Positions 1-12,060 are shown, counted from the first letter of the stretch. The stretch: 64,000 nucleotides of DNA from Coprinus comatus (GCA_034638255.1 JAWPGT010000004.1:434001-498000), one strand, 5' to 3'. Translations and numbers: made by a program. The notes: generated by a model not told the origin, from the letters alone.

Positions 1-300
1 CATAAAACTATTGAGAACATAAAAAATACACCACCATCCAACCCACCTTCAGGACAGTTCGAACACCCTCACGAGAAACCAGCTGCAATAATTTCAGGTC
101 AAGGCCAAGACCCTTCATGGTCACATCCACAACCTCTGGCTGGTCCAGGTGTCGCCCTCCTTCAAGGACCTGGAGGCCCTTTCCCGCGTCCACCGCCTGC
201 TCCTACATCGGGTCCAGGGCACAATACCGTCGAGACAGGTTCTCCAGGTGCTACCACCGTTGGACGGACGATTTACTCCCTTGATAATCCTGCAGATTAA
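1..300 (+). CDS. 3' end of an unidentified gene (partial)
   Basis: The frame starting at base 1 is open for 99 codons and ends in TAA at 298-300. It has no start codon here, so it is the terminal exon of a gene that begins before the window. The peptide is rich in Pro, Gly, Ser and His and ends in TIYSLDNPAD. No domain is recognisable; a low-complexity tail of a larger protein is the simplest reading. The reading frame was chosen because it is the only one open from the window edge to a stop without needing an internal ATG. Function unknown. Confidence 0.55.
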   Translation, partial: HKTIENIKNTPPSNPPSGQFEHPHEKPAAIISGQGQDPSWSHPQPLAGPGVALLQGPGGPFPRPPPAPTSGPGHNTVETGSPGATTVGRTIYSLDNPAD

Positions 301-876
301 ATATTATATTGTTTTTAACACCCTTTTTGGTTCGTTTTGACCCTCCTGTACACTTGACGCTTTTGAATAATTGTATCTTCGTTTTCACTACTGGTGCGTA
401 TATTGTTCTGTAGCGCATTCCCATGTATCCACTCCAATATTCCAACGTAATACTTCGTGCAGTGTAGATCCGTCTGACTATCAAACATTGCTCAAAGCCT
501 AAAGAAGGCCTGTAGTAGACCCTATCACTCTTTCATCCTGGTCATATGGATCCCATAGGTATAAATACACCTGCCTCAAGGGCTCAACATTGCATATCTA
601 TCACTCTCCGCGCAACCCCTAAGTTTGAGAACGACGAGTCCACAAAATTTTCTACTCCTGAAAACCAGATCCATTTGGCTAACTGGTGACTATCGTCCAT
701 TCCTATAGTAGTTCATACCCCTGCCAATGAGGTAGGTTGATGGTATCGGTATCTTATCATCCGGCCACATAAGGACGTGTATATAAATGTCACTTTACTT
801 TATTTTGCCTCAGGGACTCATTATCCCCACAAGCCACTGGTATATCGGAGAGTCAAGAGATCACGTCCATTGAACT
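301..876. other. Intergenic region
   Basis: This 576-base stretch holds no convincing coding frame. It contains the 3' flank of the partial gene and the promoter of the oxygenase gene. A TATAAATA sequence lies at 560-567 and TATATAAA at 780-787. Confidence 0.5.
780..787 (+). promoter_or_regulatory. TATA-like box upstream of the oxygenase gene
   Basis: TATATAAA lies about 90 bases upstream of the ATG at 877, a plausible distance for a fungal core promoter. The assignment rests on sequence and position only. Confidence 0.4.
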
Positions 877-2413
877 ATGGCATACACAACCACAACTTCG
901 ACCATCGAGAGATCGAATTCGAATTCCTCCCTTCTCGAGAGATTACCTATAATTGACGTTGCTCCTTTACTCACCAGAGATAGAGATCAATCAGCAGAAG
1001 CAGTATTAAAACGAAAGGAAACGGCTGATGCGTTACATAGTGCTTGTTTGAATTATGGGTTTTTTTATTTGGCGTATGTGGATTTTAAGGAACCTGAGGA
1101 GTTGGATAGACTTGGAAGAGAGTTTTTCATGTTGCCACAGGAGGAGAAAGAGAAAATTGCGTTAGGTAAACAGGATCATGCTAGGGGTAGGGAGTTTTTT
1201 TTGTTTTGTTGTCAGACCATTTTAGCTTTCGTTGTGTGAACTGATGATATGCATTGTTGAACTTTTAGGGTACGCAAGGTTGCATGAGAATATAACGAAT
1301 GGGAAGTTGGATAATCAAGAGGGGGTAGATTTTTATAAACCTGTTGATAAACCAGATAAGACAAAACCACTTTGGGGTGAAAATCAATGGCCTTCGATTC
1401 CGATGTTTAGAGAAAAGTATGAAGAGTGGGTTGAGAAGATGAAGCACCTTGGATTGATTATGATGGAAGCGTAGGTATCTTTCCTCTCGGCCTTTGTATA
1501 TGTTGTACATCTTGATTGACATTATCGCAGCATGGCAGAAGGGCTGGGAATGACAAAGGAGGAATGGAAGGAATTACGTGCTCAGGTGGATGATAGTTTT
1601 TGGTCAATGCGTTTGATAGGTTGAGTAGAACTGTGTCGTTGTATTGTCCATTGCTGATTGTTTTTCAGGGTATCCCCCATTACCAAACGACCATGATGGA
1701 TTTTCTTGTGGAGCGCATAAGTAGGTAAAATTCCACTCCCGCAGAGTTGAGCCTCACATGGATCCTTGCTCACCGACATCCAGAGATTATGGGTGTTTGA
1801 CGTAAGTTTTAAATATTGGTTTCATTTCTTTGTTTACGCTATTGTACAGGTTCCTATGGTCTGATCCTACACCAAACGCGCTTCAAGTGTTCTTGCCAAG
1901 GCCTGGAACCAAGCAAGTTGATACATCAGGGCTTCCATCTGAAGAAGGTACAGAAGAAGGAATATGGATCTCGGCTGACCCTCTTCCAGGGTGCGTTGTG
2001 TGCAACATTGGTGCAAGTAAGTATAGGCAAAGTATCACAAGGTCCAAACTTCTGAATTGATATTGTTCAGTGTGGGAGATTTGGACGAATGGACTATATC
2101 GATCCACTCTTCATCGAGTTATTCATAGAGGATCCAATTACCGGTATGTTTCTAACCATGTGTGCAATTTGATATACTAACAAGTTTAATCAGAACCTCG
2201 TGAGTGACAGTGAGATCGAGGGTGGTTGAATAAACTTAATGTGTACACAGGATACCATTTTTCTTTGAGCCCAACTTCGAGGCCTGTATCAAGCCTCTAG
2301 ATGTTGTAACCAGGACACAAGGCAAATCAGATGAAGAGCTTCGCAAACCAGTTGTATATGGGGAGTTTTTGAAGAAAAAAGTGGGGAGTAACTTTTATAG
2401 CCAGGCTGATTAG
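877..2413 (+). CDS. 2-oxoglutarate/Fe(II)-dependent oxygenase (isopenicillin N synthase-like)
   Basis: Model: join(877..1186,1269..1470,1531..1619,1669..1720,1784..1801,1850..2016,2071..2143,2194..2199,2251..2413), 359 aa. The N-terminal DIOX_N region begins with LPIIDVAPLL. The double-stranded beta-helix supplies the iron ligands: HKD (about H217 and D219, in GAHKDYGCLTFLW) and LHRVIH (about H294). The 2OG-binding RxS is R-T-S at about 304-306, in YRTSIPFFFEPN. The family couples 2OG decarboxylation to oxidation of a small substrate; the substrate cannot be read from sequence. Two exons are tiny: 18 nt at 1784-1801 and 6 nt at 2194-2199. Without the 6-nt exon the RxS motif is lost. No neighbour suggests a biosynthetic cluster. 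Confidence 0.88.
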
Positions 2414-2486
2414 TATGTAATAGAAACAGGGATGAAATATAAATTAAAAGCAGAGCGCGTCTGTCACGTGCGCCTGTTTCCTCGGA

Positions 2487-4109
2487 ATGAGCATGGCGTT
2501 CTTGACTCGATTATCAGTTATTTACAGATCATCGATATACTCTACCAGACGACAAATGTCTTCCAGTTTCCATGCAGCTGTTGAAAAGCTACGGACCCCC
2601 GTAAAAGAACTGGTCTTTGCCGCAACAGAAGACGGCCAGCGGTATGTTGGTCGGTCGGAAGCTGACCAACTCGAAGTTATAAACTGGATCGAGAAGAGCG
2701 AGGATTTTGTTACCGAAGGCAGATATAGAGTGAGTTGGATATCAAAGGGCGTTTACATTACCGTCGAGCTCATTTTCATCACGGTGTAGGAGCTCGATAA
2801 TGTTTTGTTACCGAGAACTTATCTAGCCACCAATTACTTTACAGCAGCAGACGTTGCGCTCTTTGGTCACTTATGGCCTATATTTGTGAGTTTTAACTTG
2901 TTTGAAGTTTAGTCAGGTGTTGAATTTAGATCTAGTCGAAACTTCAGCCTATGCAGTATTATTCTACTCCTTCACTTACCCGCTATTTTGATCACATCCA
3001 ACACCAACAGCCTGTTAGAACAGCTTCATTAGCGTTATCTCCTAACTTTTTCCCCATTAGCTTTGACTTTGAGAATGCACCTGCTATCGAAAGGAGAACG
3101 GAAGTGAGGAGAAAGGTCAAGAAAGAGGTGTCCCAACCTGTTCCTGTTGCTGAACCTGAACAAGAAGAATCCTCTCCATCTACCCCAGAAGCCCAGGAGG
3201 AACCCCAACCTCAGACCCAAAAGAAAGAGAAAAAGGAAAAGAAGGAAAAGAAGAGTTCTGGAGAGGATGGTGGAAAAAAGAAGGCAAAAGCCGCACCTGC
3301 TGAAGAGGTTGGAGAGCCAGTGCCGTCTATGATTGACCTTCGTGTTGGCCATATTGTGGATAGTAGGTGGTACTCCTTTTTTTAAGACCTGCGCCTAACG
3401 TATAATATAGTCATGAAGCACCCCGATGCCGACGGTCTTTACATTGAAGTAAGTGTTTTATAAAACGACAAAAATAGTGACTGACAATTCCGATAGCAAA
3501 TTGATGTTGGTGAAGAAACACCCAGGACTGTTGTATCTGGTCTTGTGAATTATATCCCTATTGAAGATATGCGGGACCAATACCTTGTCGCTGTCGTGAG
3601 TTTACGTTCCTGTTCTCATCACACAAATGTACTCAACTACTTGTCTAGTGCAATTTGAAGCCAGCCAACATGCGTGGGGTGAAGAGTTACGCTATGGTTC
3701 TTTGTGTAAGTATATGTTACTTTTTTTTTTTTTTTTTTTTTTTGAAATTGACTAATTGTTTTCTAGGCTACCTCGAAAGAGGGCAAGGAAGGTGGTATTG
3801 AACTCATCCAGCCTCCTCCGGGATCAAAGCCCGGAGAACGGGTCTACTTCGAGGGTGGTGATTTTGAGAGTTCGTCTATTTACTCCCCAGATTTTTTTGC
3901 AACTACTGATGTATCGCATTATAGAGGCCATGCCTCTGTCCCAGCTCAACCCGAAGAAGAAAATCTTCGAAACAGTCCAACCAGGGTTCACTACCCTCGA
4001 TTCTAGAGAGGCTGCTTGGGTGAACCCGACCACTAAGAGTATTCACAGGATCCGCACTAAGGAAGGTGTCTGTGTTGCCCCTTCGCTAGTGGCAGCATCA
4101 CTATCATAA
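2487..4109 (+). CDS. ARC1: Arc1-like tRNA-binding aminoacyl-tRNA synthetase cofactor
   Basis: Model: join(2487..2729,2790..2885,2948..3362,3411..3448,3497..3595,3649..3705,3767..3869,3925..4109), 411 aa. The order matches the Arc1/AIMP1 family: an N-terminal GST-like helical region (TAADVALFGHLWPIF), a Lys/Glu-rich linker (KKEKKEKKEKKSSGEDGG) that in homologues contacts tRNA, and a C-terminal EMAPII-type OB fold starting DLRVGHIVDIMKHPDADGLY and containing NLKPANMRGVKSYAMVLCA. In yeast Arc1 delivers tRNA to methionyl- and glutamyl-tRNA synthetases in the cytosol. A second in-frame ATG at 2556 (MSSSFHAAVEKL) may be the true start, because the residues before it look like leader sequence. The intron before exon 7 carries a T run of more than 20 bases at about 3720-3743. 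Confidence 0.87.
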
Positions 4110-4225
4110 ATATTTGAGATTTGGTAGAATAATACTTGAATTTGTTATGTGACGCGTAAGGACGCGTTGTTTGGCAAGAGCGGGTAGGACAAATAAGAGG
4201 CCAGGATTTCCATTCTGACATTTTC

Positions 4226-4950
4226 GTGTCAAATGAGTTAACTGGCTCGATGCTTTCACGACCTCTGCTGGGCCCTGTTTCCCGCTGCTTCAGCTCTTCT
4301 GCCTGCGCTAGCAAGCATGTCTCCCACATTGGTAGAACTCCTATAAAATTTCCTCCCACCGTCACCCTCACTCCCACCCCGACCGCACTCAATATCACCG
4401 GGCCCCTCGGAACAACCTCAGTACATCTCCACCCATTCGTTAAGCTTGCAAACCCCAAGCCAGACACTCTTTCTGTCACTGTAGAAGACCCAGAAATTAA
4501 AGTTCAACGGCAAATGTGGGGTACAACGCGTACCCTCATCGCAAATGCCGTTCAAGGCATGACAGAAGGTTTCTCCAAGCCAGTTTATCTCGTCGGTGTT
4601 GGTTTCCGAGCAGCTTTAGAGGAAGATCCACGAGCAGCATCAACAGCAACAGGTGCAAAGGCTCAACGGATCAATATGAAAGTTGGCCATTCGCATAACA
4701 TTGTTGTGCCTATTCCCCCACATATCAAAGTGGAGGTGCCGAACCCTACAAAAATCCTGTTGTCATGCACAGATAAGCATGAACTAGGGCTGTTTGCTGC
4801 AAAGATTAGAGAGTACAGGAAGCCAGAGCCATATAAGGGCAAGGTACGCTCATTCCGTATATTGCCTCAAACTCAACGTATTCACATTTTTGGTAGGGTA
4901 TCTTTGTTGGAGACGAAAAGATTAGAATAAAGAGTGTTAAGAAGAAATAG
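4226..4950 (+). CDS. MRPL6: Mitochondrial large-subunit ribosomal protein uL6m
   Basis: Model: join(4226..4843,4897..4950), 223 aa. It contains the two L6 folds: SHIGRTPIKFPPTVTL at the start and VGHSHNIVVPIPPHIKVEVP in the second half, followed by the signature EYRKPEPYKGKGIF. The N-terminus is Arg/Ser-rich with no early acidic run beyond residue 4, as expected for a mitochondrial presequence; MLSRPLLGP at 4250 is an alternative start. Reading straight through gives a wrong tail (KVRSFRILP...). Removing the 53-nt intron 4844-4896 restores the canonical ending VGDEKIRIKSVKKK. The protein sits near the sarcin-ricin loop in the large subunit of bacterial and mitochondrial ribosomes. Confidence 0.92.
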
Positions 4951-5298
4951 ATGCAATATATACCACGATATTACATGTCATTTACGTGGAGTATACTCGC
5001 TTGAAATGTTCAATGGGAGGTGCACTGCTCATATTCAGGTTTTAAGACTACTTCCGCATTCTACTAGTTCCTATTTATAAAGGCTACTAACATAATATAT
5101 GACATTACGGATGATATTACAATTGCTATGATGCTGGTATAGCTACAAAAAAAAAAACATTAAACAGTGATAGAGTAAGTGAATAATAAAAATCCGTTGA
5201 TGCATACTCCAACACACATGAATTAGCAAAAAAGCAAAATATAAAGAAAACGAAAGCACCAAAACCATTTAAAAATGATGCACATAATGCAATGTATT
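4951..5298. terminator. Shared 3' region of two convergent genes
   Basis: This AT-rich 348-base stretch lies between the 3' ends of the uL6m gene (+) and the SUMO protease gene (minus). It must hold both polyadenylation regions. I see A-rich runs near 5145 and 5230, but no unambiguous signal and no coding frame. Confidence 0.35.
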
Positions 5299-8200
5299 CT
5301 AACTTTTCGTCCGTGTACCCTTGCTTGCTCTACCTTTCTTCGGGGGTTTGATATGTTCTACAATAGCAACATCACTGTCTTCATCTTCCTCTTCAGTCTT
5401 CTCAGATTCTCGCGCAGCCCTGTATTGACGCCATTCTTCAGAATATTGGAGAATCTTATGTTGCAATTCGTCTCGCATCTCTCTTACAGATGCATCCTTC
5501 CAATCTGTTTGTCTTTCTGTTAGGCTAGGCCGTTCCTTCGTCTATAAGACCCACGTCAATATTTGTCCAAGTGAAAGAAGGATTTGAGGAGTATACCATA
5601 ATGAGATTACAGTAACGCTGTGGATTCGATAGAAAGGTCTTGGCAAAATGGAGGATATACAATCCACAGTCACAGTAGTTTGGTTGAACAGGTACCTGTG
5701 TAATACGTGATAAGTATTAAAGAGAAAATACTGGAGTAAATTACACTCACTAGTGCCATTTTGGATATAGGCGGTGTGATATTTTCTACCTTTTTCTTGT
5801 CCAGTGCCTCAAGTTGTAACCACCTGCCCAACTGTTTCATAGCTTGCGGATGACGATTGCCTAGTGAGTCCATGATGAAGATCTTTGTCCTACAAGAGAG
5901 GTAATATATAAGTGAGATTCTATCCCATGAACCAAAGGCTTGCCTGGGTTCCTCCTTTGCATCCTCCTCGATGATAATAGGGTCATCCTCTTTAACCAGC
6001 GTCTTTTTCTGTATCTTCCCATTTGACTTGCCATAGAACCGTGATGGAGTAATCGTGCTCATCAGGGTGGTAGGTTGAGAATCCTCTGTGATATCAATGG
6101 GTGAATTCCGATTACTCCCAATCGTAGATTCTGACTTGGTAGATTTCTCCTGCCCATCGTTAATAATATCCATGTCTTCAACAATATCTACTACTTCTTT
6201 TTCGTCTACGTCCATTGGCTCCTCAATCTCAGCTATAGAAACTTCGGGGGATAGGAGACCCTTCAGATCAGGAGCCGATGATTTCTCGGTTGCGATTGTG
6301 ACAGAACAAGAAGCCGCGAAAGCCAATTCCTCAACTTCCTTTTCACTATTGTTATCATCATCCATGGACTGATCCTCAGAAACAGATGGTGGCCGGACTT
6401 CTGCTTCCACTTGCATTTCTGCTTCTACAGTAATTTCTTCCTCATGAGGTGTGCTTGTTTCTGCTGTAGATGTTTCGACCCGAGTTTGTTTTCTTGTCGA
6501 GGGAGTTTGTATTAGTTGAAGGGAAGGTGATGGTGTTCGTAATATATGTTCAGGCTCGTATATGAGGGCGAGATACCAATGAAGACTAAACATGACTATG
6601 TGAACAAAGTAAATAGTCTGCAAAGGCGGGCACTTACTTCTCATTTATAGGTACGATGATATACTTTTTGCTGAAGATATCAATCCTAGACGTCCATTTC
6701 CGAACACTATCGTAACCCTCCTGAACACTGGCAATTGGATAGAAAATAATTAGAAAGATGTCCCCTCAAAATAGCGTGATTATTACTTACTTCCTCTTGT
6801 TAAACTTTTTGTAGAAGAAAGAATTGAATACATGGACTTGGGCGGCAAGCTCTGAATTTTCAACCTCTAGCTCTTTCAACCACGACCTTGAAAATTATGT
6901 TTAGTCTCTGTATTTCAGGACTCAAATTAAAACTCACTTGAGGCCAAACTCGATTAGGGTATCATTAAGGAACTCTTCGGGTTGAAGTCTGTTCATATCG
7001 CCGACAGTAATATTAACTGCCCCTGGTACACCGAATGGGTAAACAAGAATCCTGAATAGCTCGATTCGTCACCAGTCCTGTAGTGCAGAATATATGCATA
7101 CTTACACTTCGTCCAGATCGACCTTATCCTTTTCTCTGTCTTTTTCTTTGTCCTGCTGTCTTGTTGACCTGCGGACATTCTTAGGCTCGTCGATCCTTTG
7201 CCGTTTATGTCTACATGATAATTAGTATTTTCAGCCTCACAAAAAGTAGAGCAGAGCTCACGGCGGCTCGACCTCCTCCACAATTTCTCCTGTATCATTA
7301 TCATTACCATTGCTTATTTGTGCACTAGTCGACCGTTTACGGATAGGTCTTGGTACCGGGCGTGGTTTAGCTGTTCTGTTTGAAAGGTGAGGAACTTGAA
7401 ACATTCAAGCCAAGAGAAACACATACACTGATCCATCTTTTTCATCTGAGATTTTAGGAAGAGGTTTTAGGCTTAAATCTAATGTATGACGTTTGTTCGA
7501 TATATGTTCCTTTTCAAAGGCAGGATTATTATCACATGATGGTTTATCGTTCATAAGAGCGTATTTGATCTGACTTTGCGCGGCTTTCCATAGAGGTGAC
7601 CTGTGGAGATATTGTTCGATGGAGTCAATTTGCGCCTTGGATTGACTTACCATGATCGCAAATACGATATTTTTGACCTGGGAATGTTTAGGGCCTCTAT
7701 ACATCGCTTATAAGCTTGTAGATTCCAAGATTCATGACACTCGTCAAACAGAACAGTGAGAGTTCCTTTTACCCTTTCTCCTACCAATCAATCACAATCA
7801 GCACACTTCCTTTACTGAAAAGGCTCAATGGACCAACCGAACTGGAAGACACTCAGGTAGTTACTCTCCCATGAAAGACGAGCTCCCTCCTGGGGTAATG
7901 TTGTGATATGCAGAATGTATTTGCCTAGATCGGTATCTGTATGATACTCCGAACACTAGTGCCACATATTAGTGCCGCTTAAAAGGTCCCAAAAGACAAT
8001 ATAGCTTACTTGCATCTCCTTTATCAAGTCTGTTGTGAATCGAGGACCCGTGGGCCTATCCGATGACGCAAGGCTGAAGGCTCCAGTCTCAAAAGCCAAA
8101 AATTTAAACTCAGAGATTTGTTGTATTCCGAGAACGGCACTTGATATTGGCAGTCTCAATACATCGTTCCCCGCGCCATTGCTTCGTAGACCTGACGGTT

Positions 8201-9282
8201 CCATGAGGGGATCTTTAAGTAGTTCATGAGAGGGTTTAAGCTGTGGATACATCTCTGAGTAAGGATATTCAACTCAATTGACAAGCCACGACCAACATAC
8301 TTTGGAACCCCCTGATTTGGGTTGCATTTTCTGTTTGATAGTAGTTTTCTTGAAACTACGAACAGGGAGTGCAGGTATGTGACTAGGAGATTCTTTGTTC
8401 AATGCTTCAATCCGAGCCACTTTTTCCTTCACGGACGTTGGTTTCTCTCGGACGTCTATCCTTTGAGTTTGTATCACAATATCATCATCCGTGAATGAAT
8501 CTATGGGTGAGGAACTCCGTTGCCGTAGATGCTTCTGACCATACCGTGCCATTAACTCATTTGTATATTTCCCATCCTTCACTAGACGAGGCGAAGAGAG
8601 GGACCAGTCTTTGGTAGGTGGCACAGGGTTCCGTGGTGATAAGGTTGGGTCCGGTGGTAAAACTGGTCTATGGGGTGATGTCCGTTTGGGTGGTGAAATA
8701 GGCTTGAAATACGTGGAAATAACAGGATGTTCTACGATGAGATTCAGTTCATCGGTAGATGCATGGTCCGCGTCGACGTCGATGATTTCTGGAGAGACAT
8801 CGCGAGTAAACTTTGCCGGGTTAGCTACAGCTTTCCCTGAAATAACATTGTACATTCAGTATAGTTGTAATAACTCCATCTAATTCAAAGACGCACCTTT
8901 GCCCTTACTGGACGATGATATGCTGCTCAATGGCGAATGTGTTATCGCGACTCCATCACGAACAGTCTTGCGAGGTTTGGGCTTTCCACTGAGTAATGTC
9001 TTGCTTGCGGTAGGGTTGGTGGAATTGGATTGACCTATGCGGTCATAGGGATTGTATACGACGGAGCGGGAGTGGTGAGATGCAAAGGGAGGTGGATTGC
9101 GTGGTATGGGTATTAGCGTAGGTTCCTTTGTCCAGTTCCTAAGGCAAGGTGGGATCAGCAAGAGAAAGAGTAAAGGATTATGAGAATGCGTACGGTGTTG
9201 AGGACCAAGGCACAGGCTTTTTCGTGGTAGAGCCTATACCATGGAGGCTAGATAAAGCTTTCCTGTCATCCTGGGAAGCCAT
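5299..9282 (-). CDS. ULP2: Ulp2/SENP6-7-type SUMO-specific cysteine protease
   Basis: Model: complement(join(5299..5541,5597..5695,5751..5889,5944..6585,6638..6727,6791..6886,6938..7051,7106..7210,7262..7375,7427..7600,7651..7780,7838..7955,8010..8252,8301..8836,8897..9138,9194..9282)), 1057 aa. The C48 peptidase domain shows FGVPGAVNITVGDMNRL, LQPEEFLNDTLIEFGLK and VHVFNSFFYKKF. Its catalytic residues are His in NENLHWYLALIYEP, Asp in KIFIMDSLGNRHPQ, and Gln/Cys in QPNYCDCGLY. About 200 acidic, Ser/Thr-rich residues separate His from Asp, as in Ulp2/SENP6-7 rather than Ulp1. The N-terminal half is disordered and then folds as a PH-like segment. It removes SUMO chains from nuclear proteins. 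Intron 5890-5943 is GC-AG. The start at 9282 gives MASQDDRKALSSLHG. Confidence 0.9.
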
Positions 9283-9566
9283 AAAGGCTCACTGTGTATG
9301 GTCGCAGGACGAGGACAACATGCAAGAGGGAGTGGTCGTCGGCAAATCCCGAACGGTCAATGGACGAGCATGGCACATAGTATTCACAATATTACAATAC
9401 AACCATCTCTACACTATATTCGTCGAGTCATAAAAACATACAAGCCTCGTAAAGAAAAATAGGGTCTAACACAACAATGGGCTCCACAAAAAGAGCTACT
9501 GTAATGATCAGTGTTAAACAGTTGAATCATAGAATGGTTTGTAAGTGTGGTCCGTCTAATAATAAA

Positions 9567-12060
9567 CTAACAGCCATCGTAGAGGGAATTGCGAGGGAAA
9601 GTATTGCCTGCTTGTGCCCATGTTGTAAGATTTGGATTAGTATAGGCTTGTATATGCCTAAAAATGTGATGTTCATTCACAGACAAAACCAACGAGTCAA
9701 AAAGTGTGCACCTTTCAATATAATCAGTTGTTGGTCGCTCGCGAGGGTTACATGTAATGCCATTCCTAACGTCTTCTCGTTGATATACGCGAACATAATC
9801 AATATACATCCTTGCAGGGAATCGCAGATTCCTGAAGTCTTGCTGTTGAAAATGTGGCGCCATGCCAAGATTCATAATAATATACTGAAAACATCAGTCA
9901 ATGGCGTTAAAAAGAAAGCAGAACACACCACATACCATAGGCTCCTCGGGTATGATACGAGAGGAGACCTGTGAAATTGGATCGGGACCAGTTGTGGCAG
10001 AAGTAGCAGTCCATGATGGTATGCCATCACTGAAGAAAGTAATAAAACCGTCTTGTCTCCGTCTCGAATCATACCACCATTCATAACCGTAAGCGGCGTA
10101 ACCTGAACCATTATAATTCTCCGATTTAATGTCCGTAACCGCAGAGATAGCTTGTTGGAAGACACCTCCTTTATAAGAATTAAAATGGGTGATGTCGGGG
10201 GTATGGATGCGAGTTGCAGGCTCAGTGTCGTCAAATTCATATTGCCAGTTGTAGGGAGCCGCTTGGAAACTTTGTGATACCTGTCCAACAAATCTGTCGG
10301 TATCTATCTGTGTCTCGAAAACATCGATCTCTGGAGCTCCTCGACCAACATTATCCCTCGGTCCTGGGTGGTCTGATCCGGGGCATGAACATGCTGAAAG
10401 TTTTTGTCCAGGGAGGTAGCTGAGCGCTTCGGGGCTTGAAGAAACAATTTCTGGAGTACCGTCTCGGGCTGTCTGGTTTGGAAATGTCCCTAGATCACAA
10501 CTGTCATAACTATAAGGCCACATTCCTTCTGTCGTTGCTCCATAACCAGCGCGACCCTATTTTGTCTCGACTTAGACGTGAAACCAACCTGATCCCAAAA
10601 ATATACACACCAAATTTCCAAGTGACCAAATACCCGGCCACAATCCTGGTGCTCGAACGCTACCCGGCATACTAACCGATACCTCAATATAACCCGTGTT
10701 GAAACACATTTTATTCCAAGACGTGAGCATCCCTGTTGTAAGACAATTATTGAAACATGTTCATGATAAAAATACGAACAGGCTTACCACTTTCGAAGTT
10801 CAAATCGTGGCTGGTTTTTTCCGTTAGAGTGATAACCAGTTTTCCGTCTTGAGTTGTAATAGCCTTGAAAGGAAATATCAGTACGTGAATGAAGAAATAA
10901 AAAAAGCCTCGTACACTAGGATCATACCACTCCAAATCTCCAGTTGGCCTGTTAACAGTGAGATAGTTTTCGCAGTTGTAAGAGAAGAACTTACCAATAG
11001 TGTAGGTCCACAGCCTCCCAGTACGGATCATCTCCAGGATAAAAAGACCTTCCAGGTGTTTCAAACTCGTCACTAAAAGCAAGATTGTATCTTCTGCCAT
11101 CATGACCTATTCGAGTGTATGCGCTACTTGGGGTATCTGAGTCTATTAGGGACGGGATATTGAGGTCGGGTATTTGTCCTGAGCCATTGATGCCCCCAAG
11201 GTTAAATCCGGGGAGTCCAGGTCTTCGTGCAGTAAAGTAAAATATGACAGGGTATCCGGCGAAGAGAGTAAGCAATCCAAACACCATGATGATGAGAGTA
11301 AGGGCATTAACCCATCCTCTTAGAGAAAATGGCGTGCAAGAATCCCGTTTTGAATCTTTTACAGGATCTGGATTATGCAAGGCGTCGTCGAGATCTGGGT
11401 CCTTGTCCCAGAGGTATTGAGGCATTGTTTGGGTATTTTGTTGCGGAGGAGGGGTTGGAGTGGGCATGGGAGTGGGCATAGGCATGGGTATGGGCATTGA
11501 TACTGGGGCAGGCATAGAAACTGGGGTGGGGTCATAAGAAGGATTAGAATTTGCTACTGATAATTCTGAAGGTGCGTTGCTGAATCGTGAAGATGCATAA
11601 ACTCCAGCATCCCGTGCCTCTGAAGGGTTATACTGTTCAATATATCAATGACCTGTGAATAACAAAACATCATGCTCGAACCCACCGAGTAAGGTCCATA
11701 TCCAGCCCCAATTACGCCTGTCGCCACTCCCTGTGCAATGTTCCCCCTAGCAGATGAACCATTACCATTGCGACGTCTACTTCCCGCAGATGCCGACCGA
11801 GGCGGCGGTGATCTTGGGCCCGCGACCTGAGATATATGCTGTGGCTGTTGCTGTATATATTGCTGTGGATGTGGTTGGTAGGAATATTGAGGCTGGTGCT
11901 GTGGTTCAAATTGCGGCTGGGGTGGAGGTTGATGTTGGTAGGGATGTTGGTTTGGATATTGGGCCGAATAACTTCCCTGTCGACCTGGACTTGTCTGGGG
12001 TACCACCGCATATGTCTGTGGTTGTGGTTGGCGCGACTGCCGACGCTGTGGACGGGACAT
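9567..12060 (-). CDS. KRE6: Kre6/Skn1-type GH16 protein for beta-1,6-glucan synthesis
   Basis: Model: complement(join(9567..9657,9712..9884,9936..10556,10611..10732,10788..10863,10915..10948,10995..11632,11686..12060)), 709 aa. The N-terminal cytosolic part is Gln/Pro-rich and then carries an alternating Met-Pro/Thr-Pro run. One membrane helix (about 233-258, [20 protein letters not shown]) makes it a type II protein. The lumenal GH16-like domain shows [39 protein letters not shown] and the ExDxxE active-site motif EIDVFE (about E491 to E496). The family acts in ER/Golgi or at the plasma membrane to build cell-wall beta-1,6-glucan. The protein ends RNSLYDGC, and the length fits the family. 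Confidence 0.92.

Noticed and set aside
877..2413. Secondary-metabolite cluster suggested by an isopenicillin N synthase-like gene
   Set aside because: Its neighbours are a tRNA cofactor and a ribosomal protein; the flavoprotein and the dehydrogenase lie tens of kilobases away, and no NRPS, PKS or terpene gene is present.
3720..3743. Poly-T run as a possible retrotransposon tail
   Set aside because: It lies inside an intron with normal splice sites, close before the acceptor, and has no flanking duplication; it is best read as an extended polypyrimidine tract.
4844..4930. Uninterrupted 234-codon reading of the uL6m gene
   Set aside because: The read-through tail is unlike any L6 protein, while removing intron 4844-4896 restores the canonical C-terminus in phase.
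7817..7837. Donor CAGTAAAGG for the fifth intron (from the start codon) of the SUMO protease gene
   Set aside because: It leaves the wrong phase for the next exon; the donor GTTGGT at 7837 gives a consistent frame and a normal 57-nt intron.
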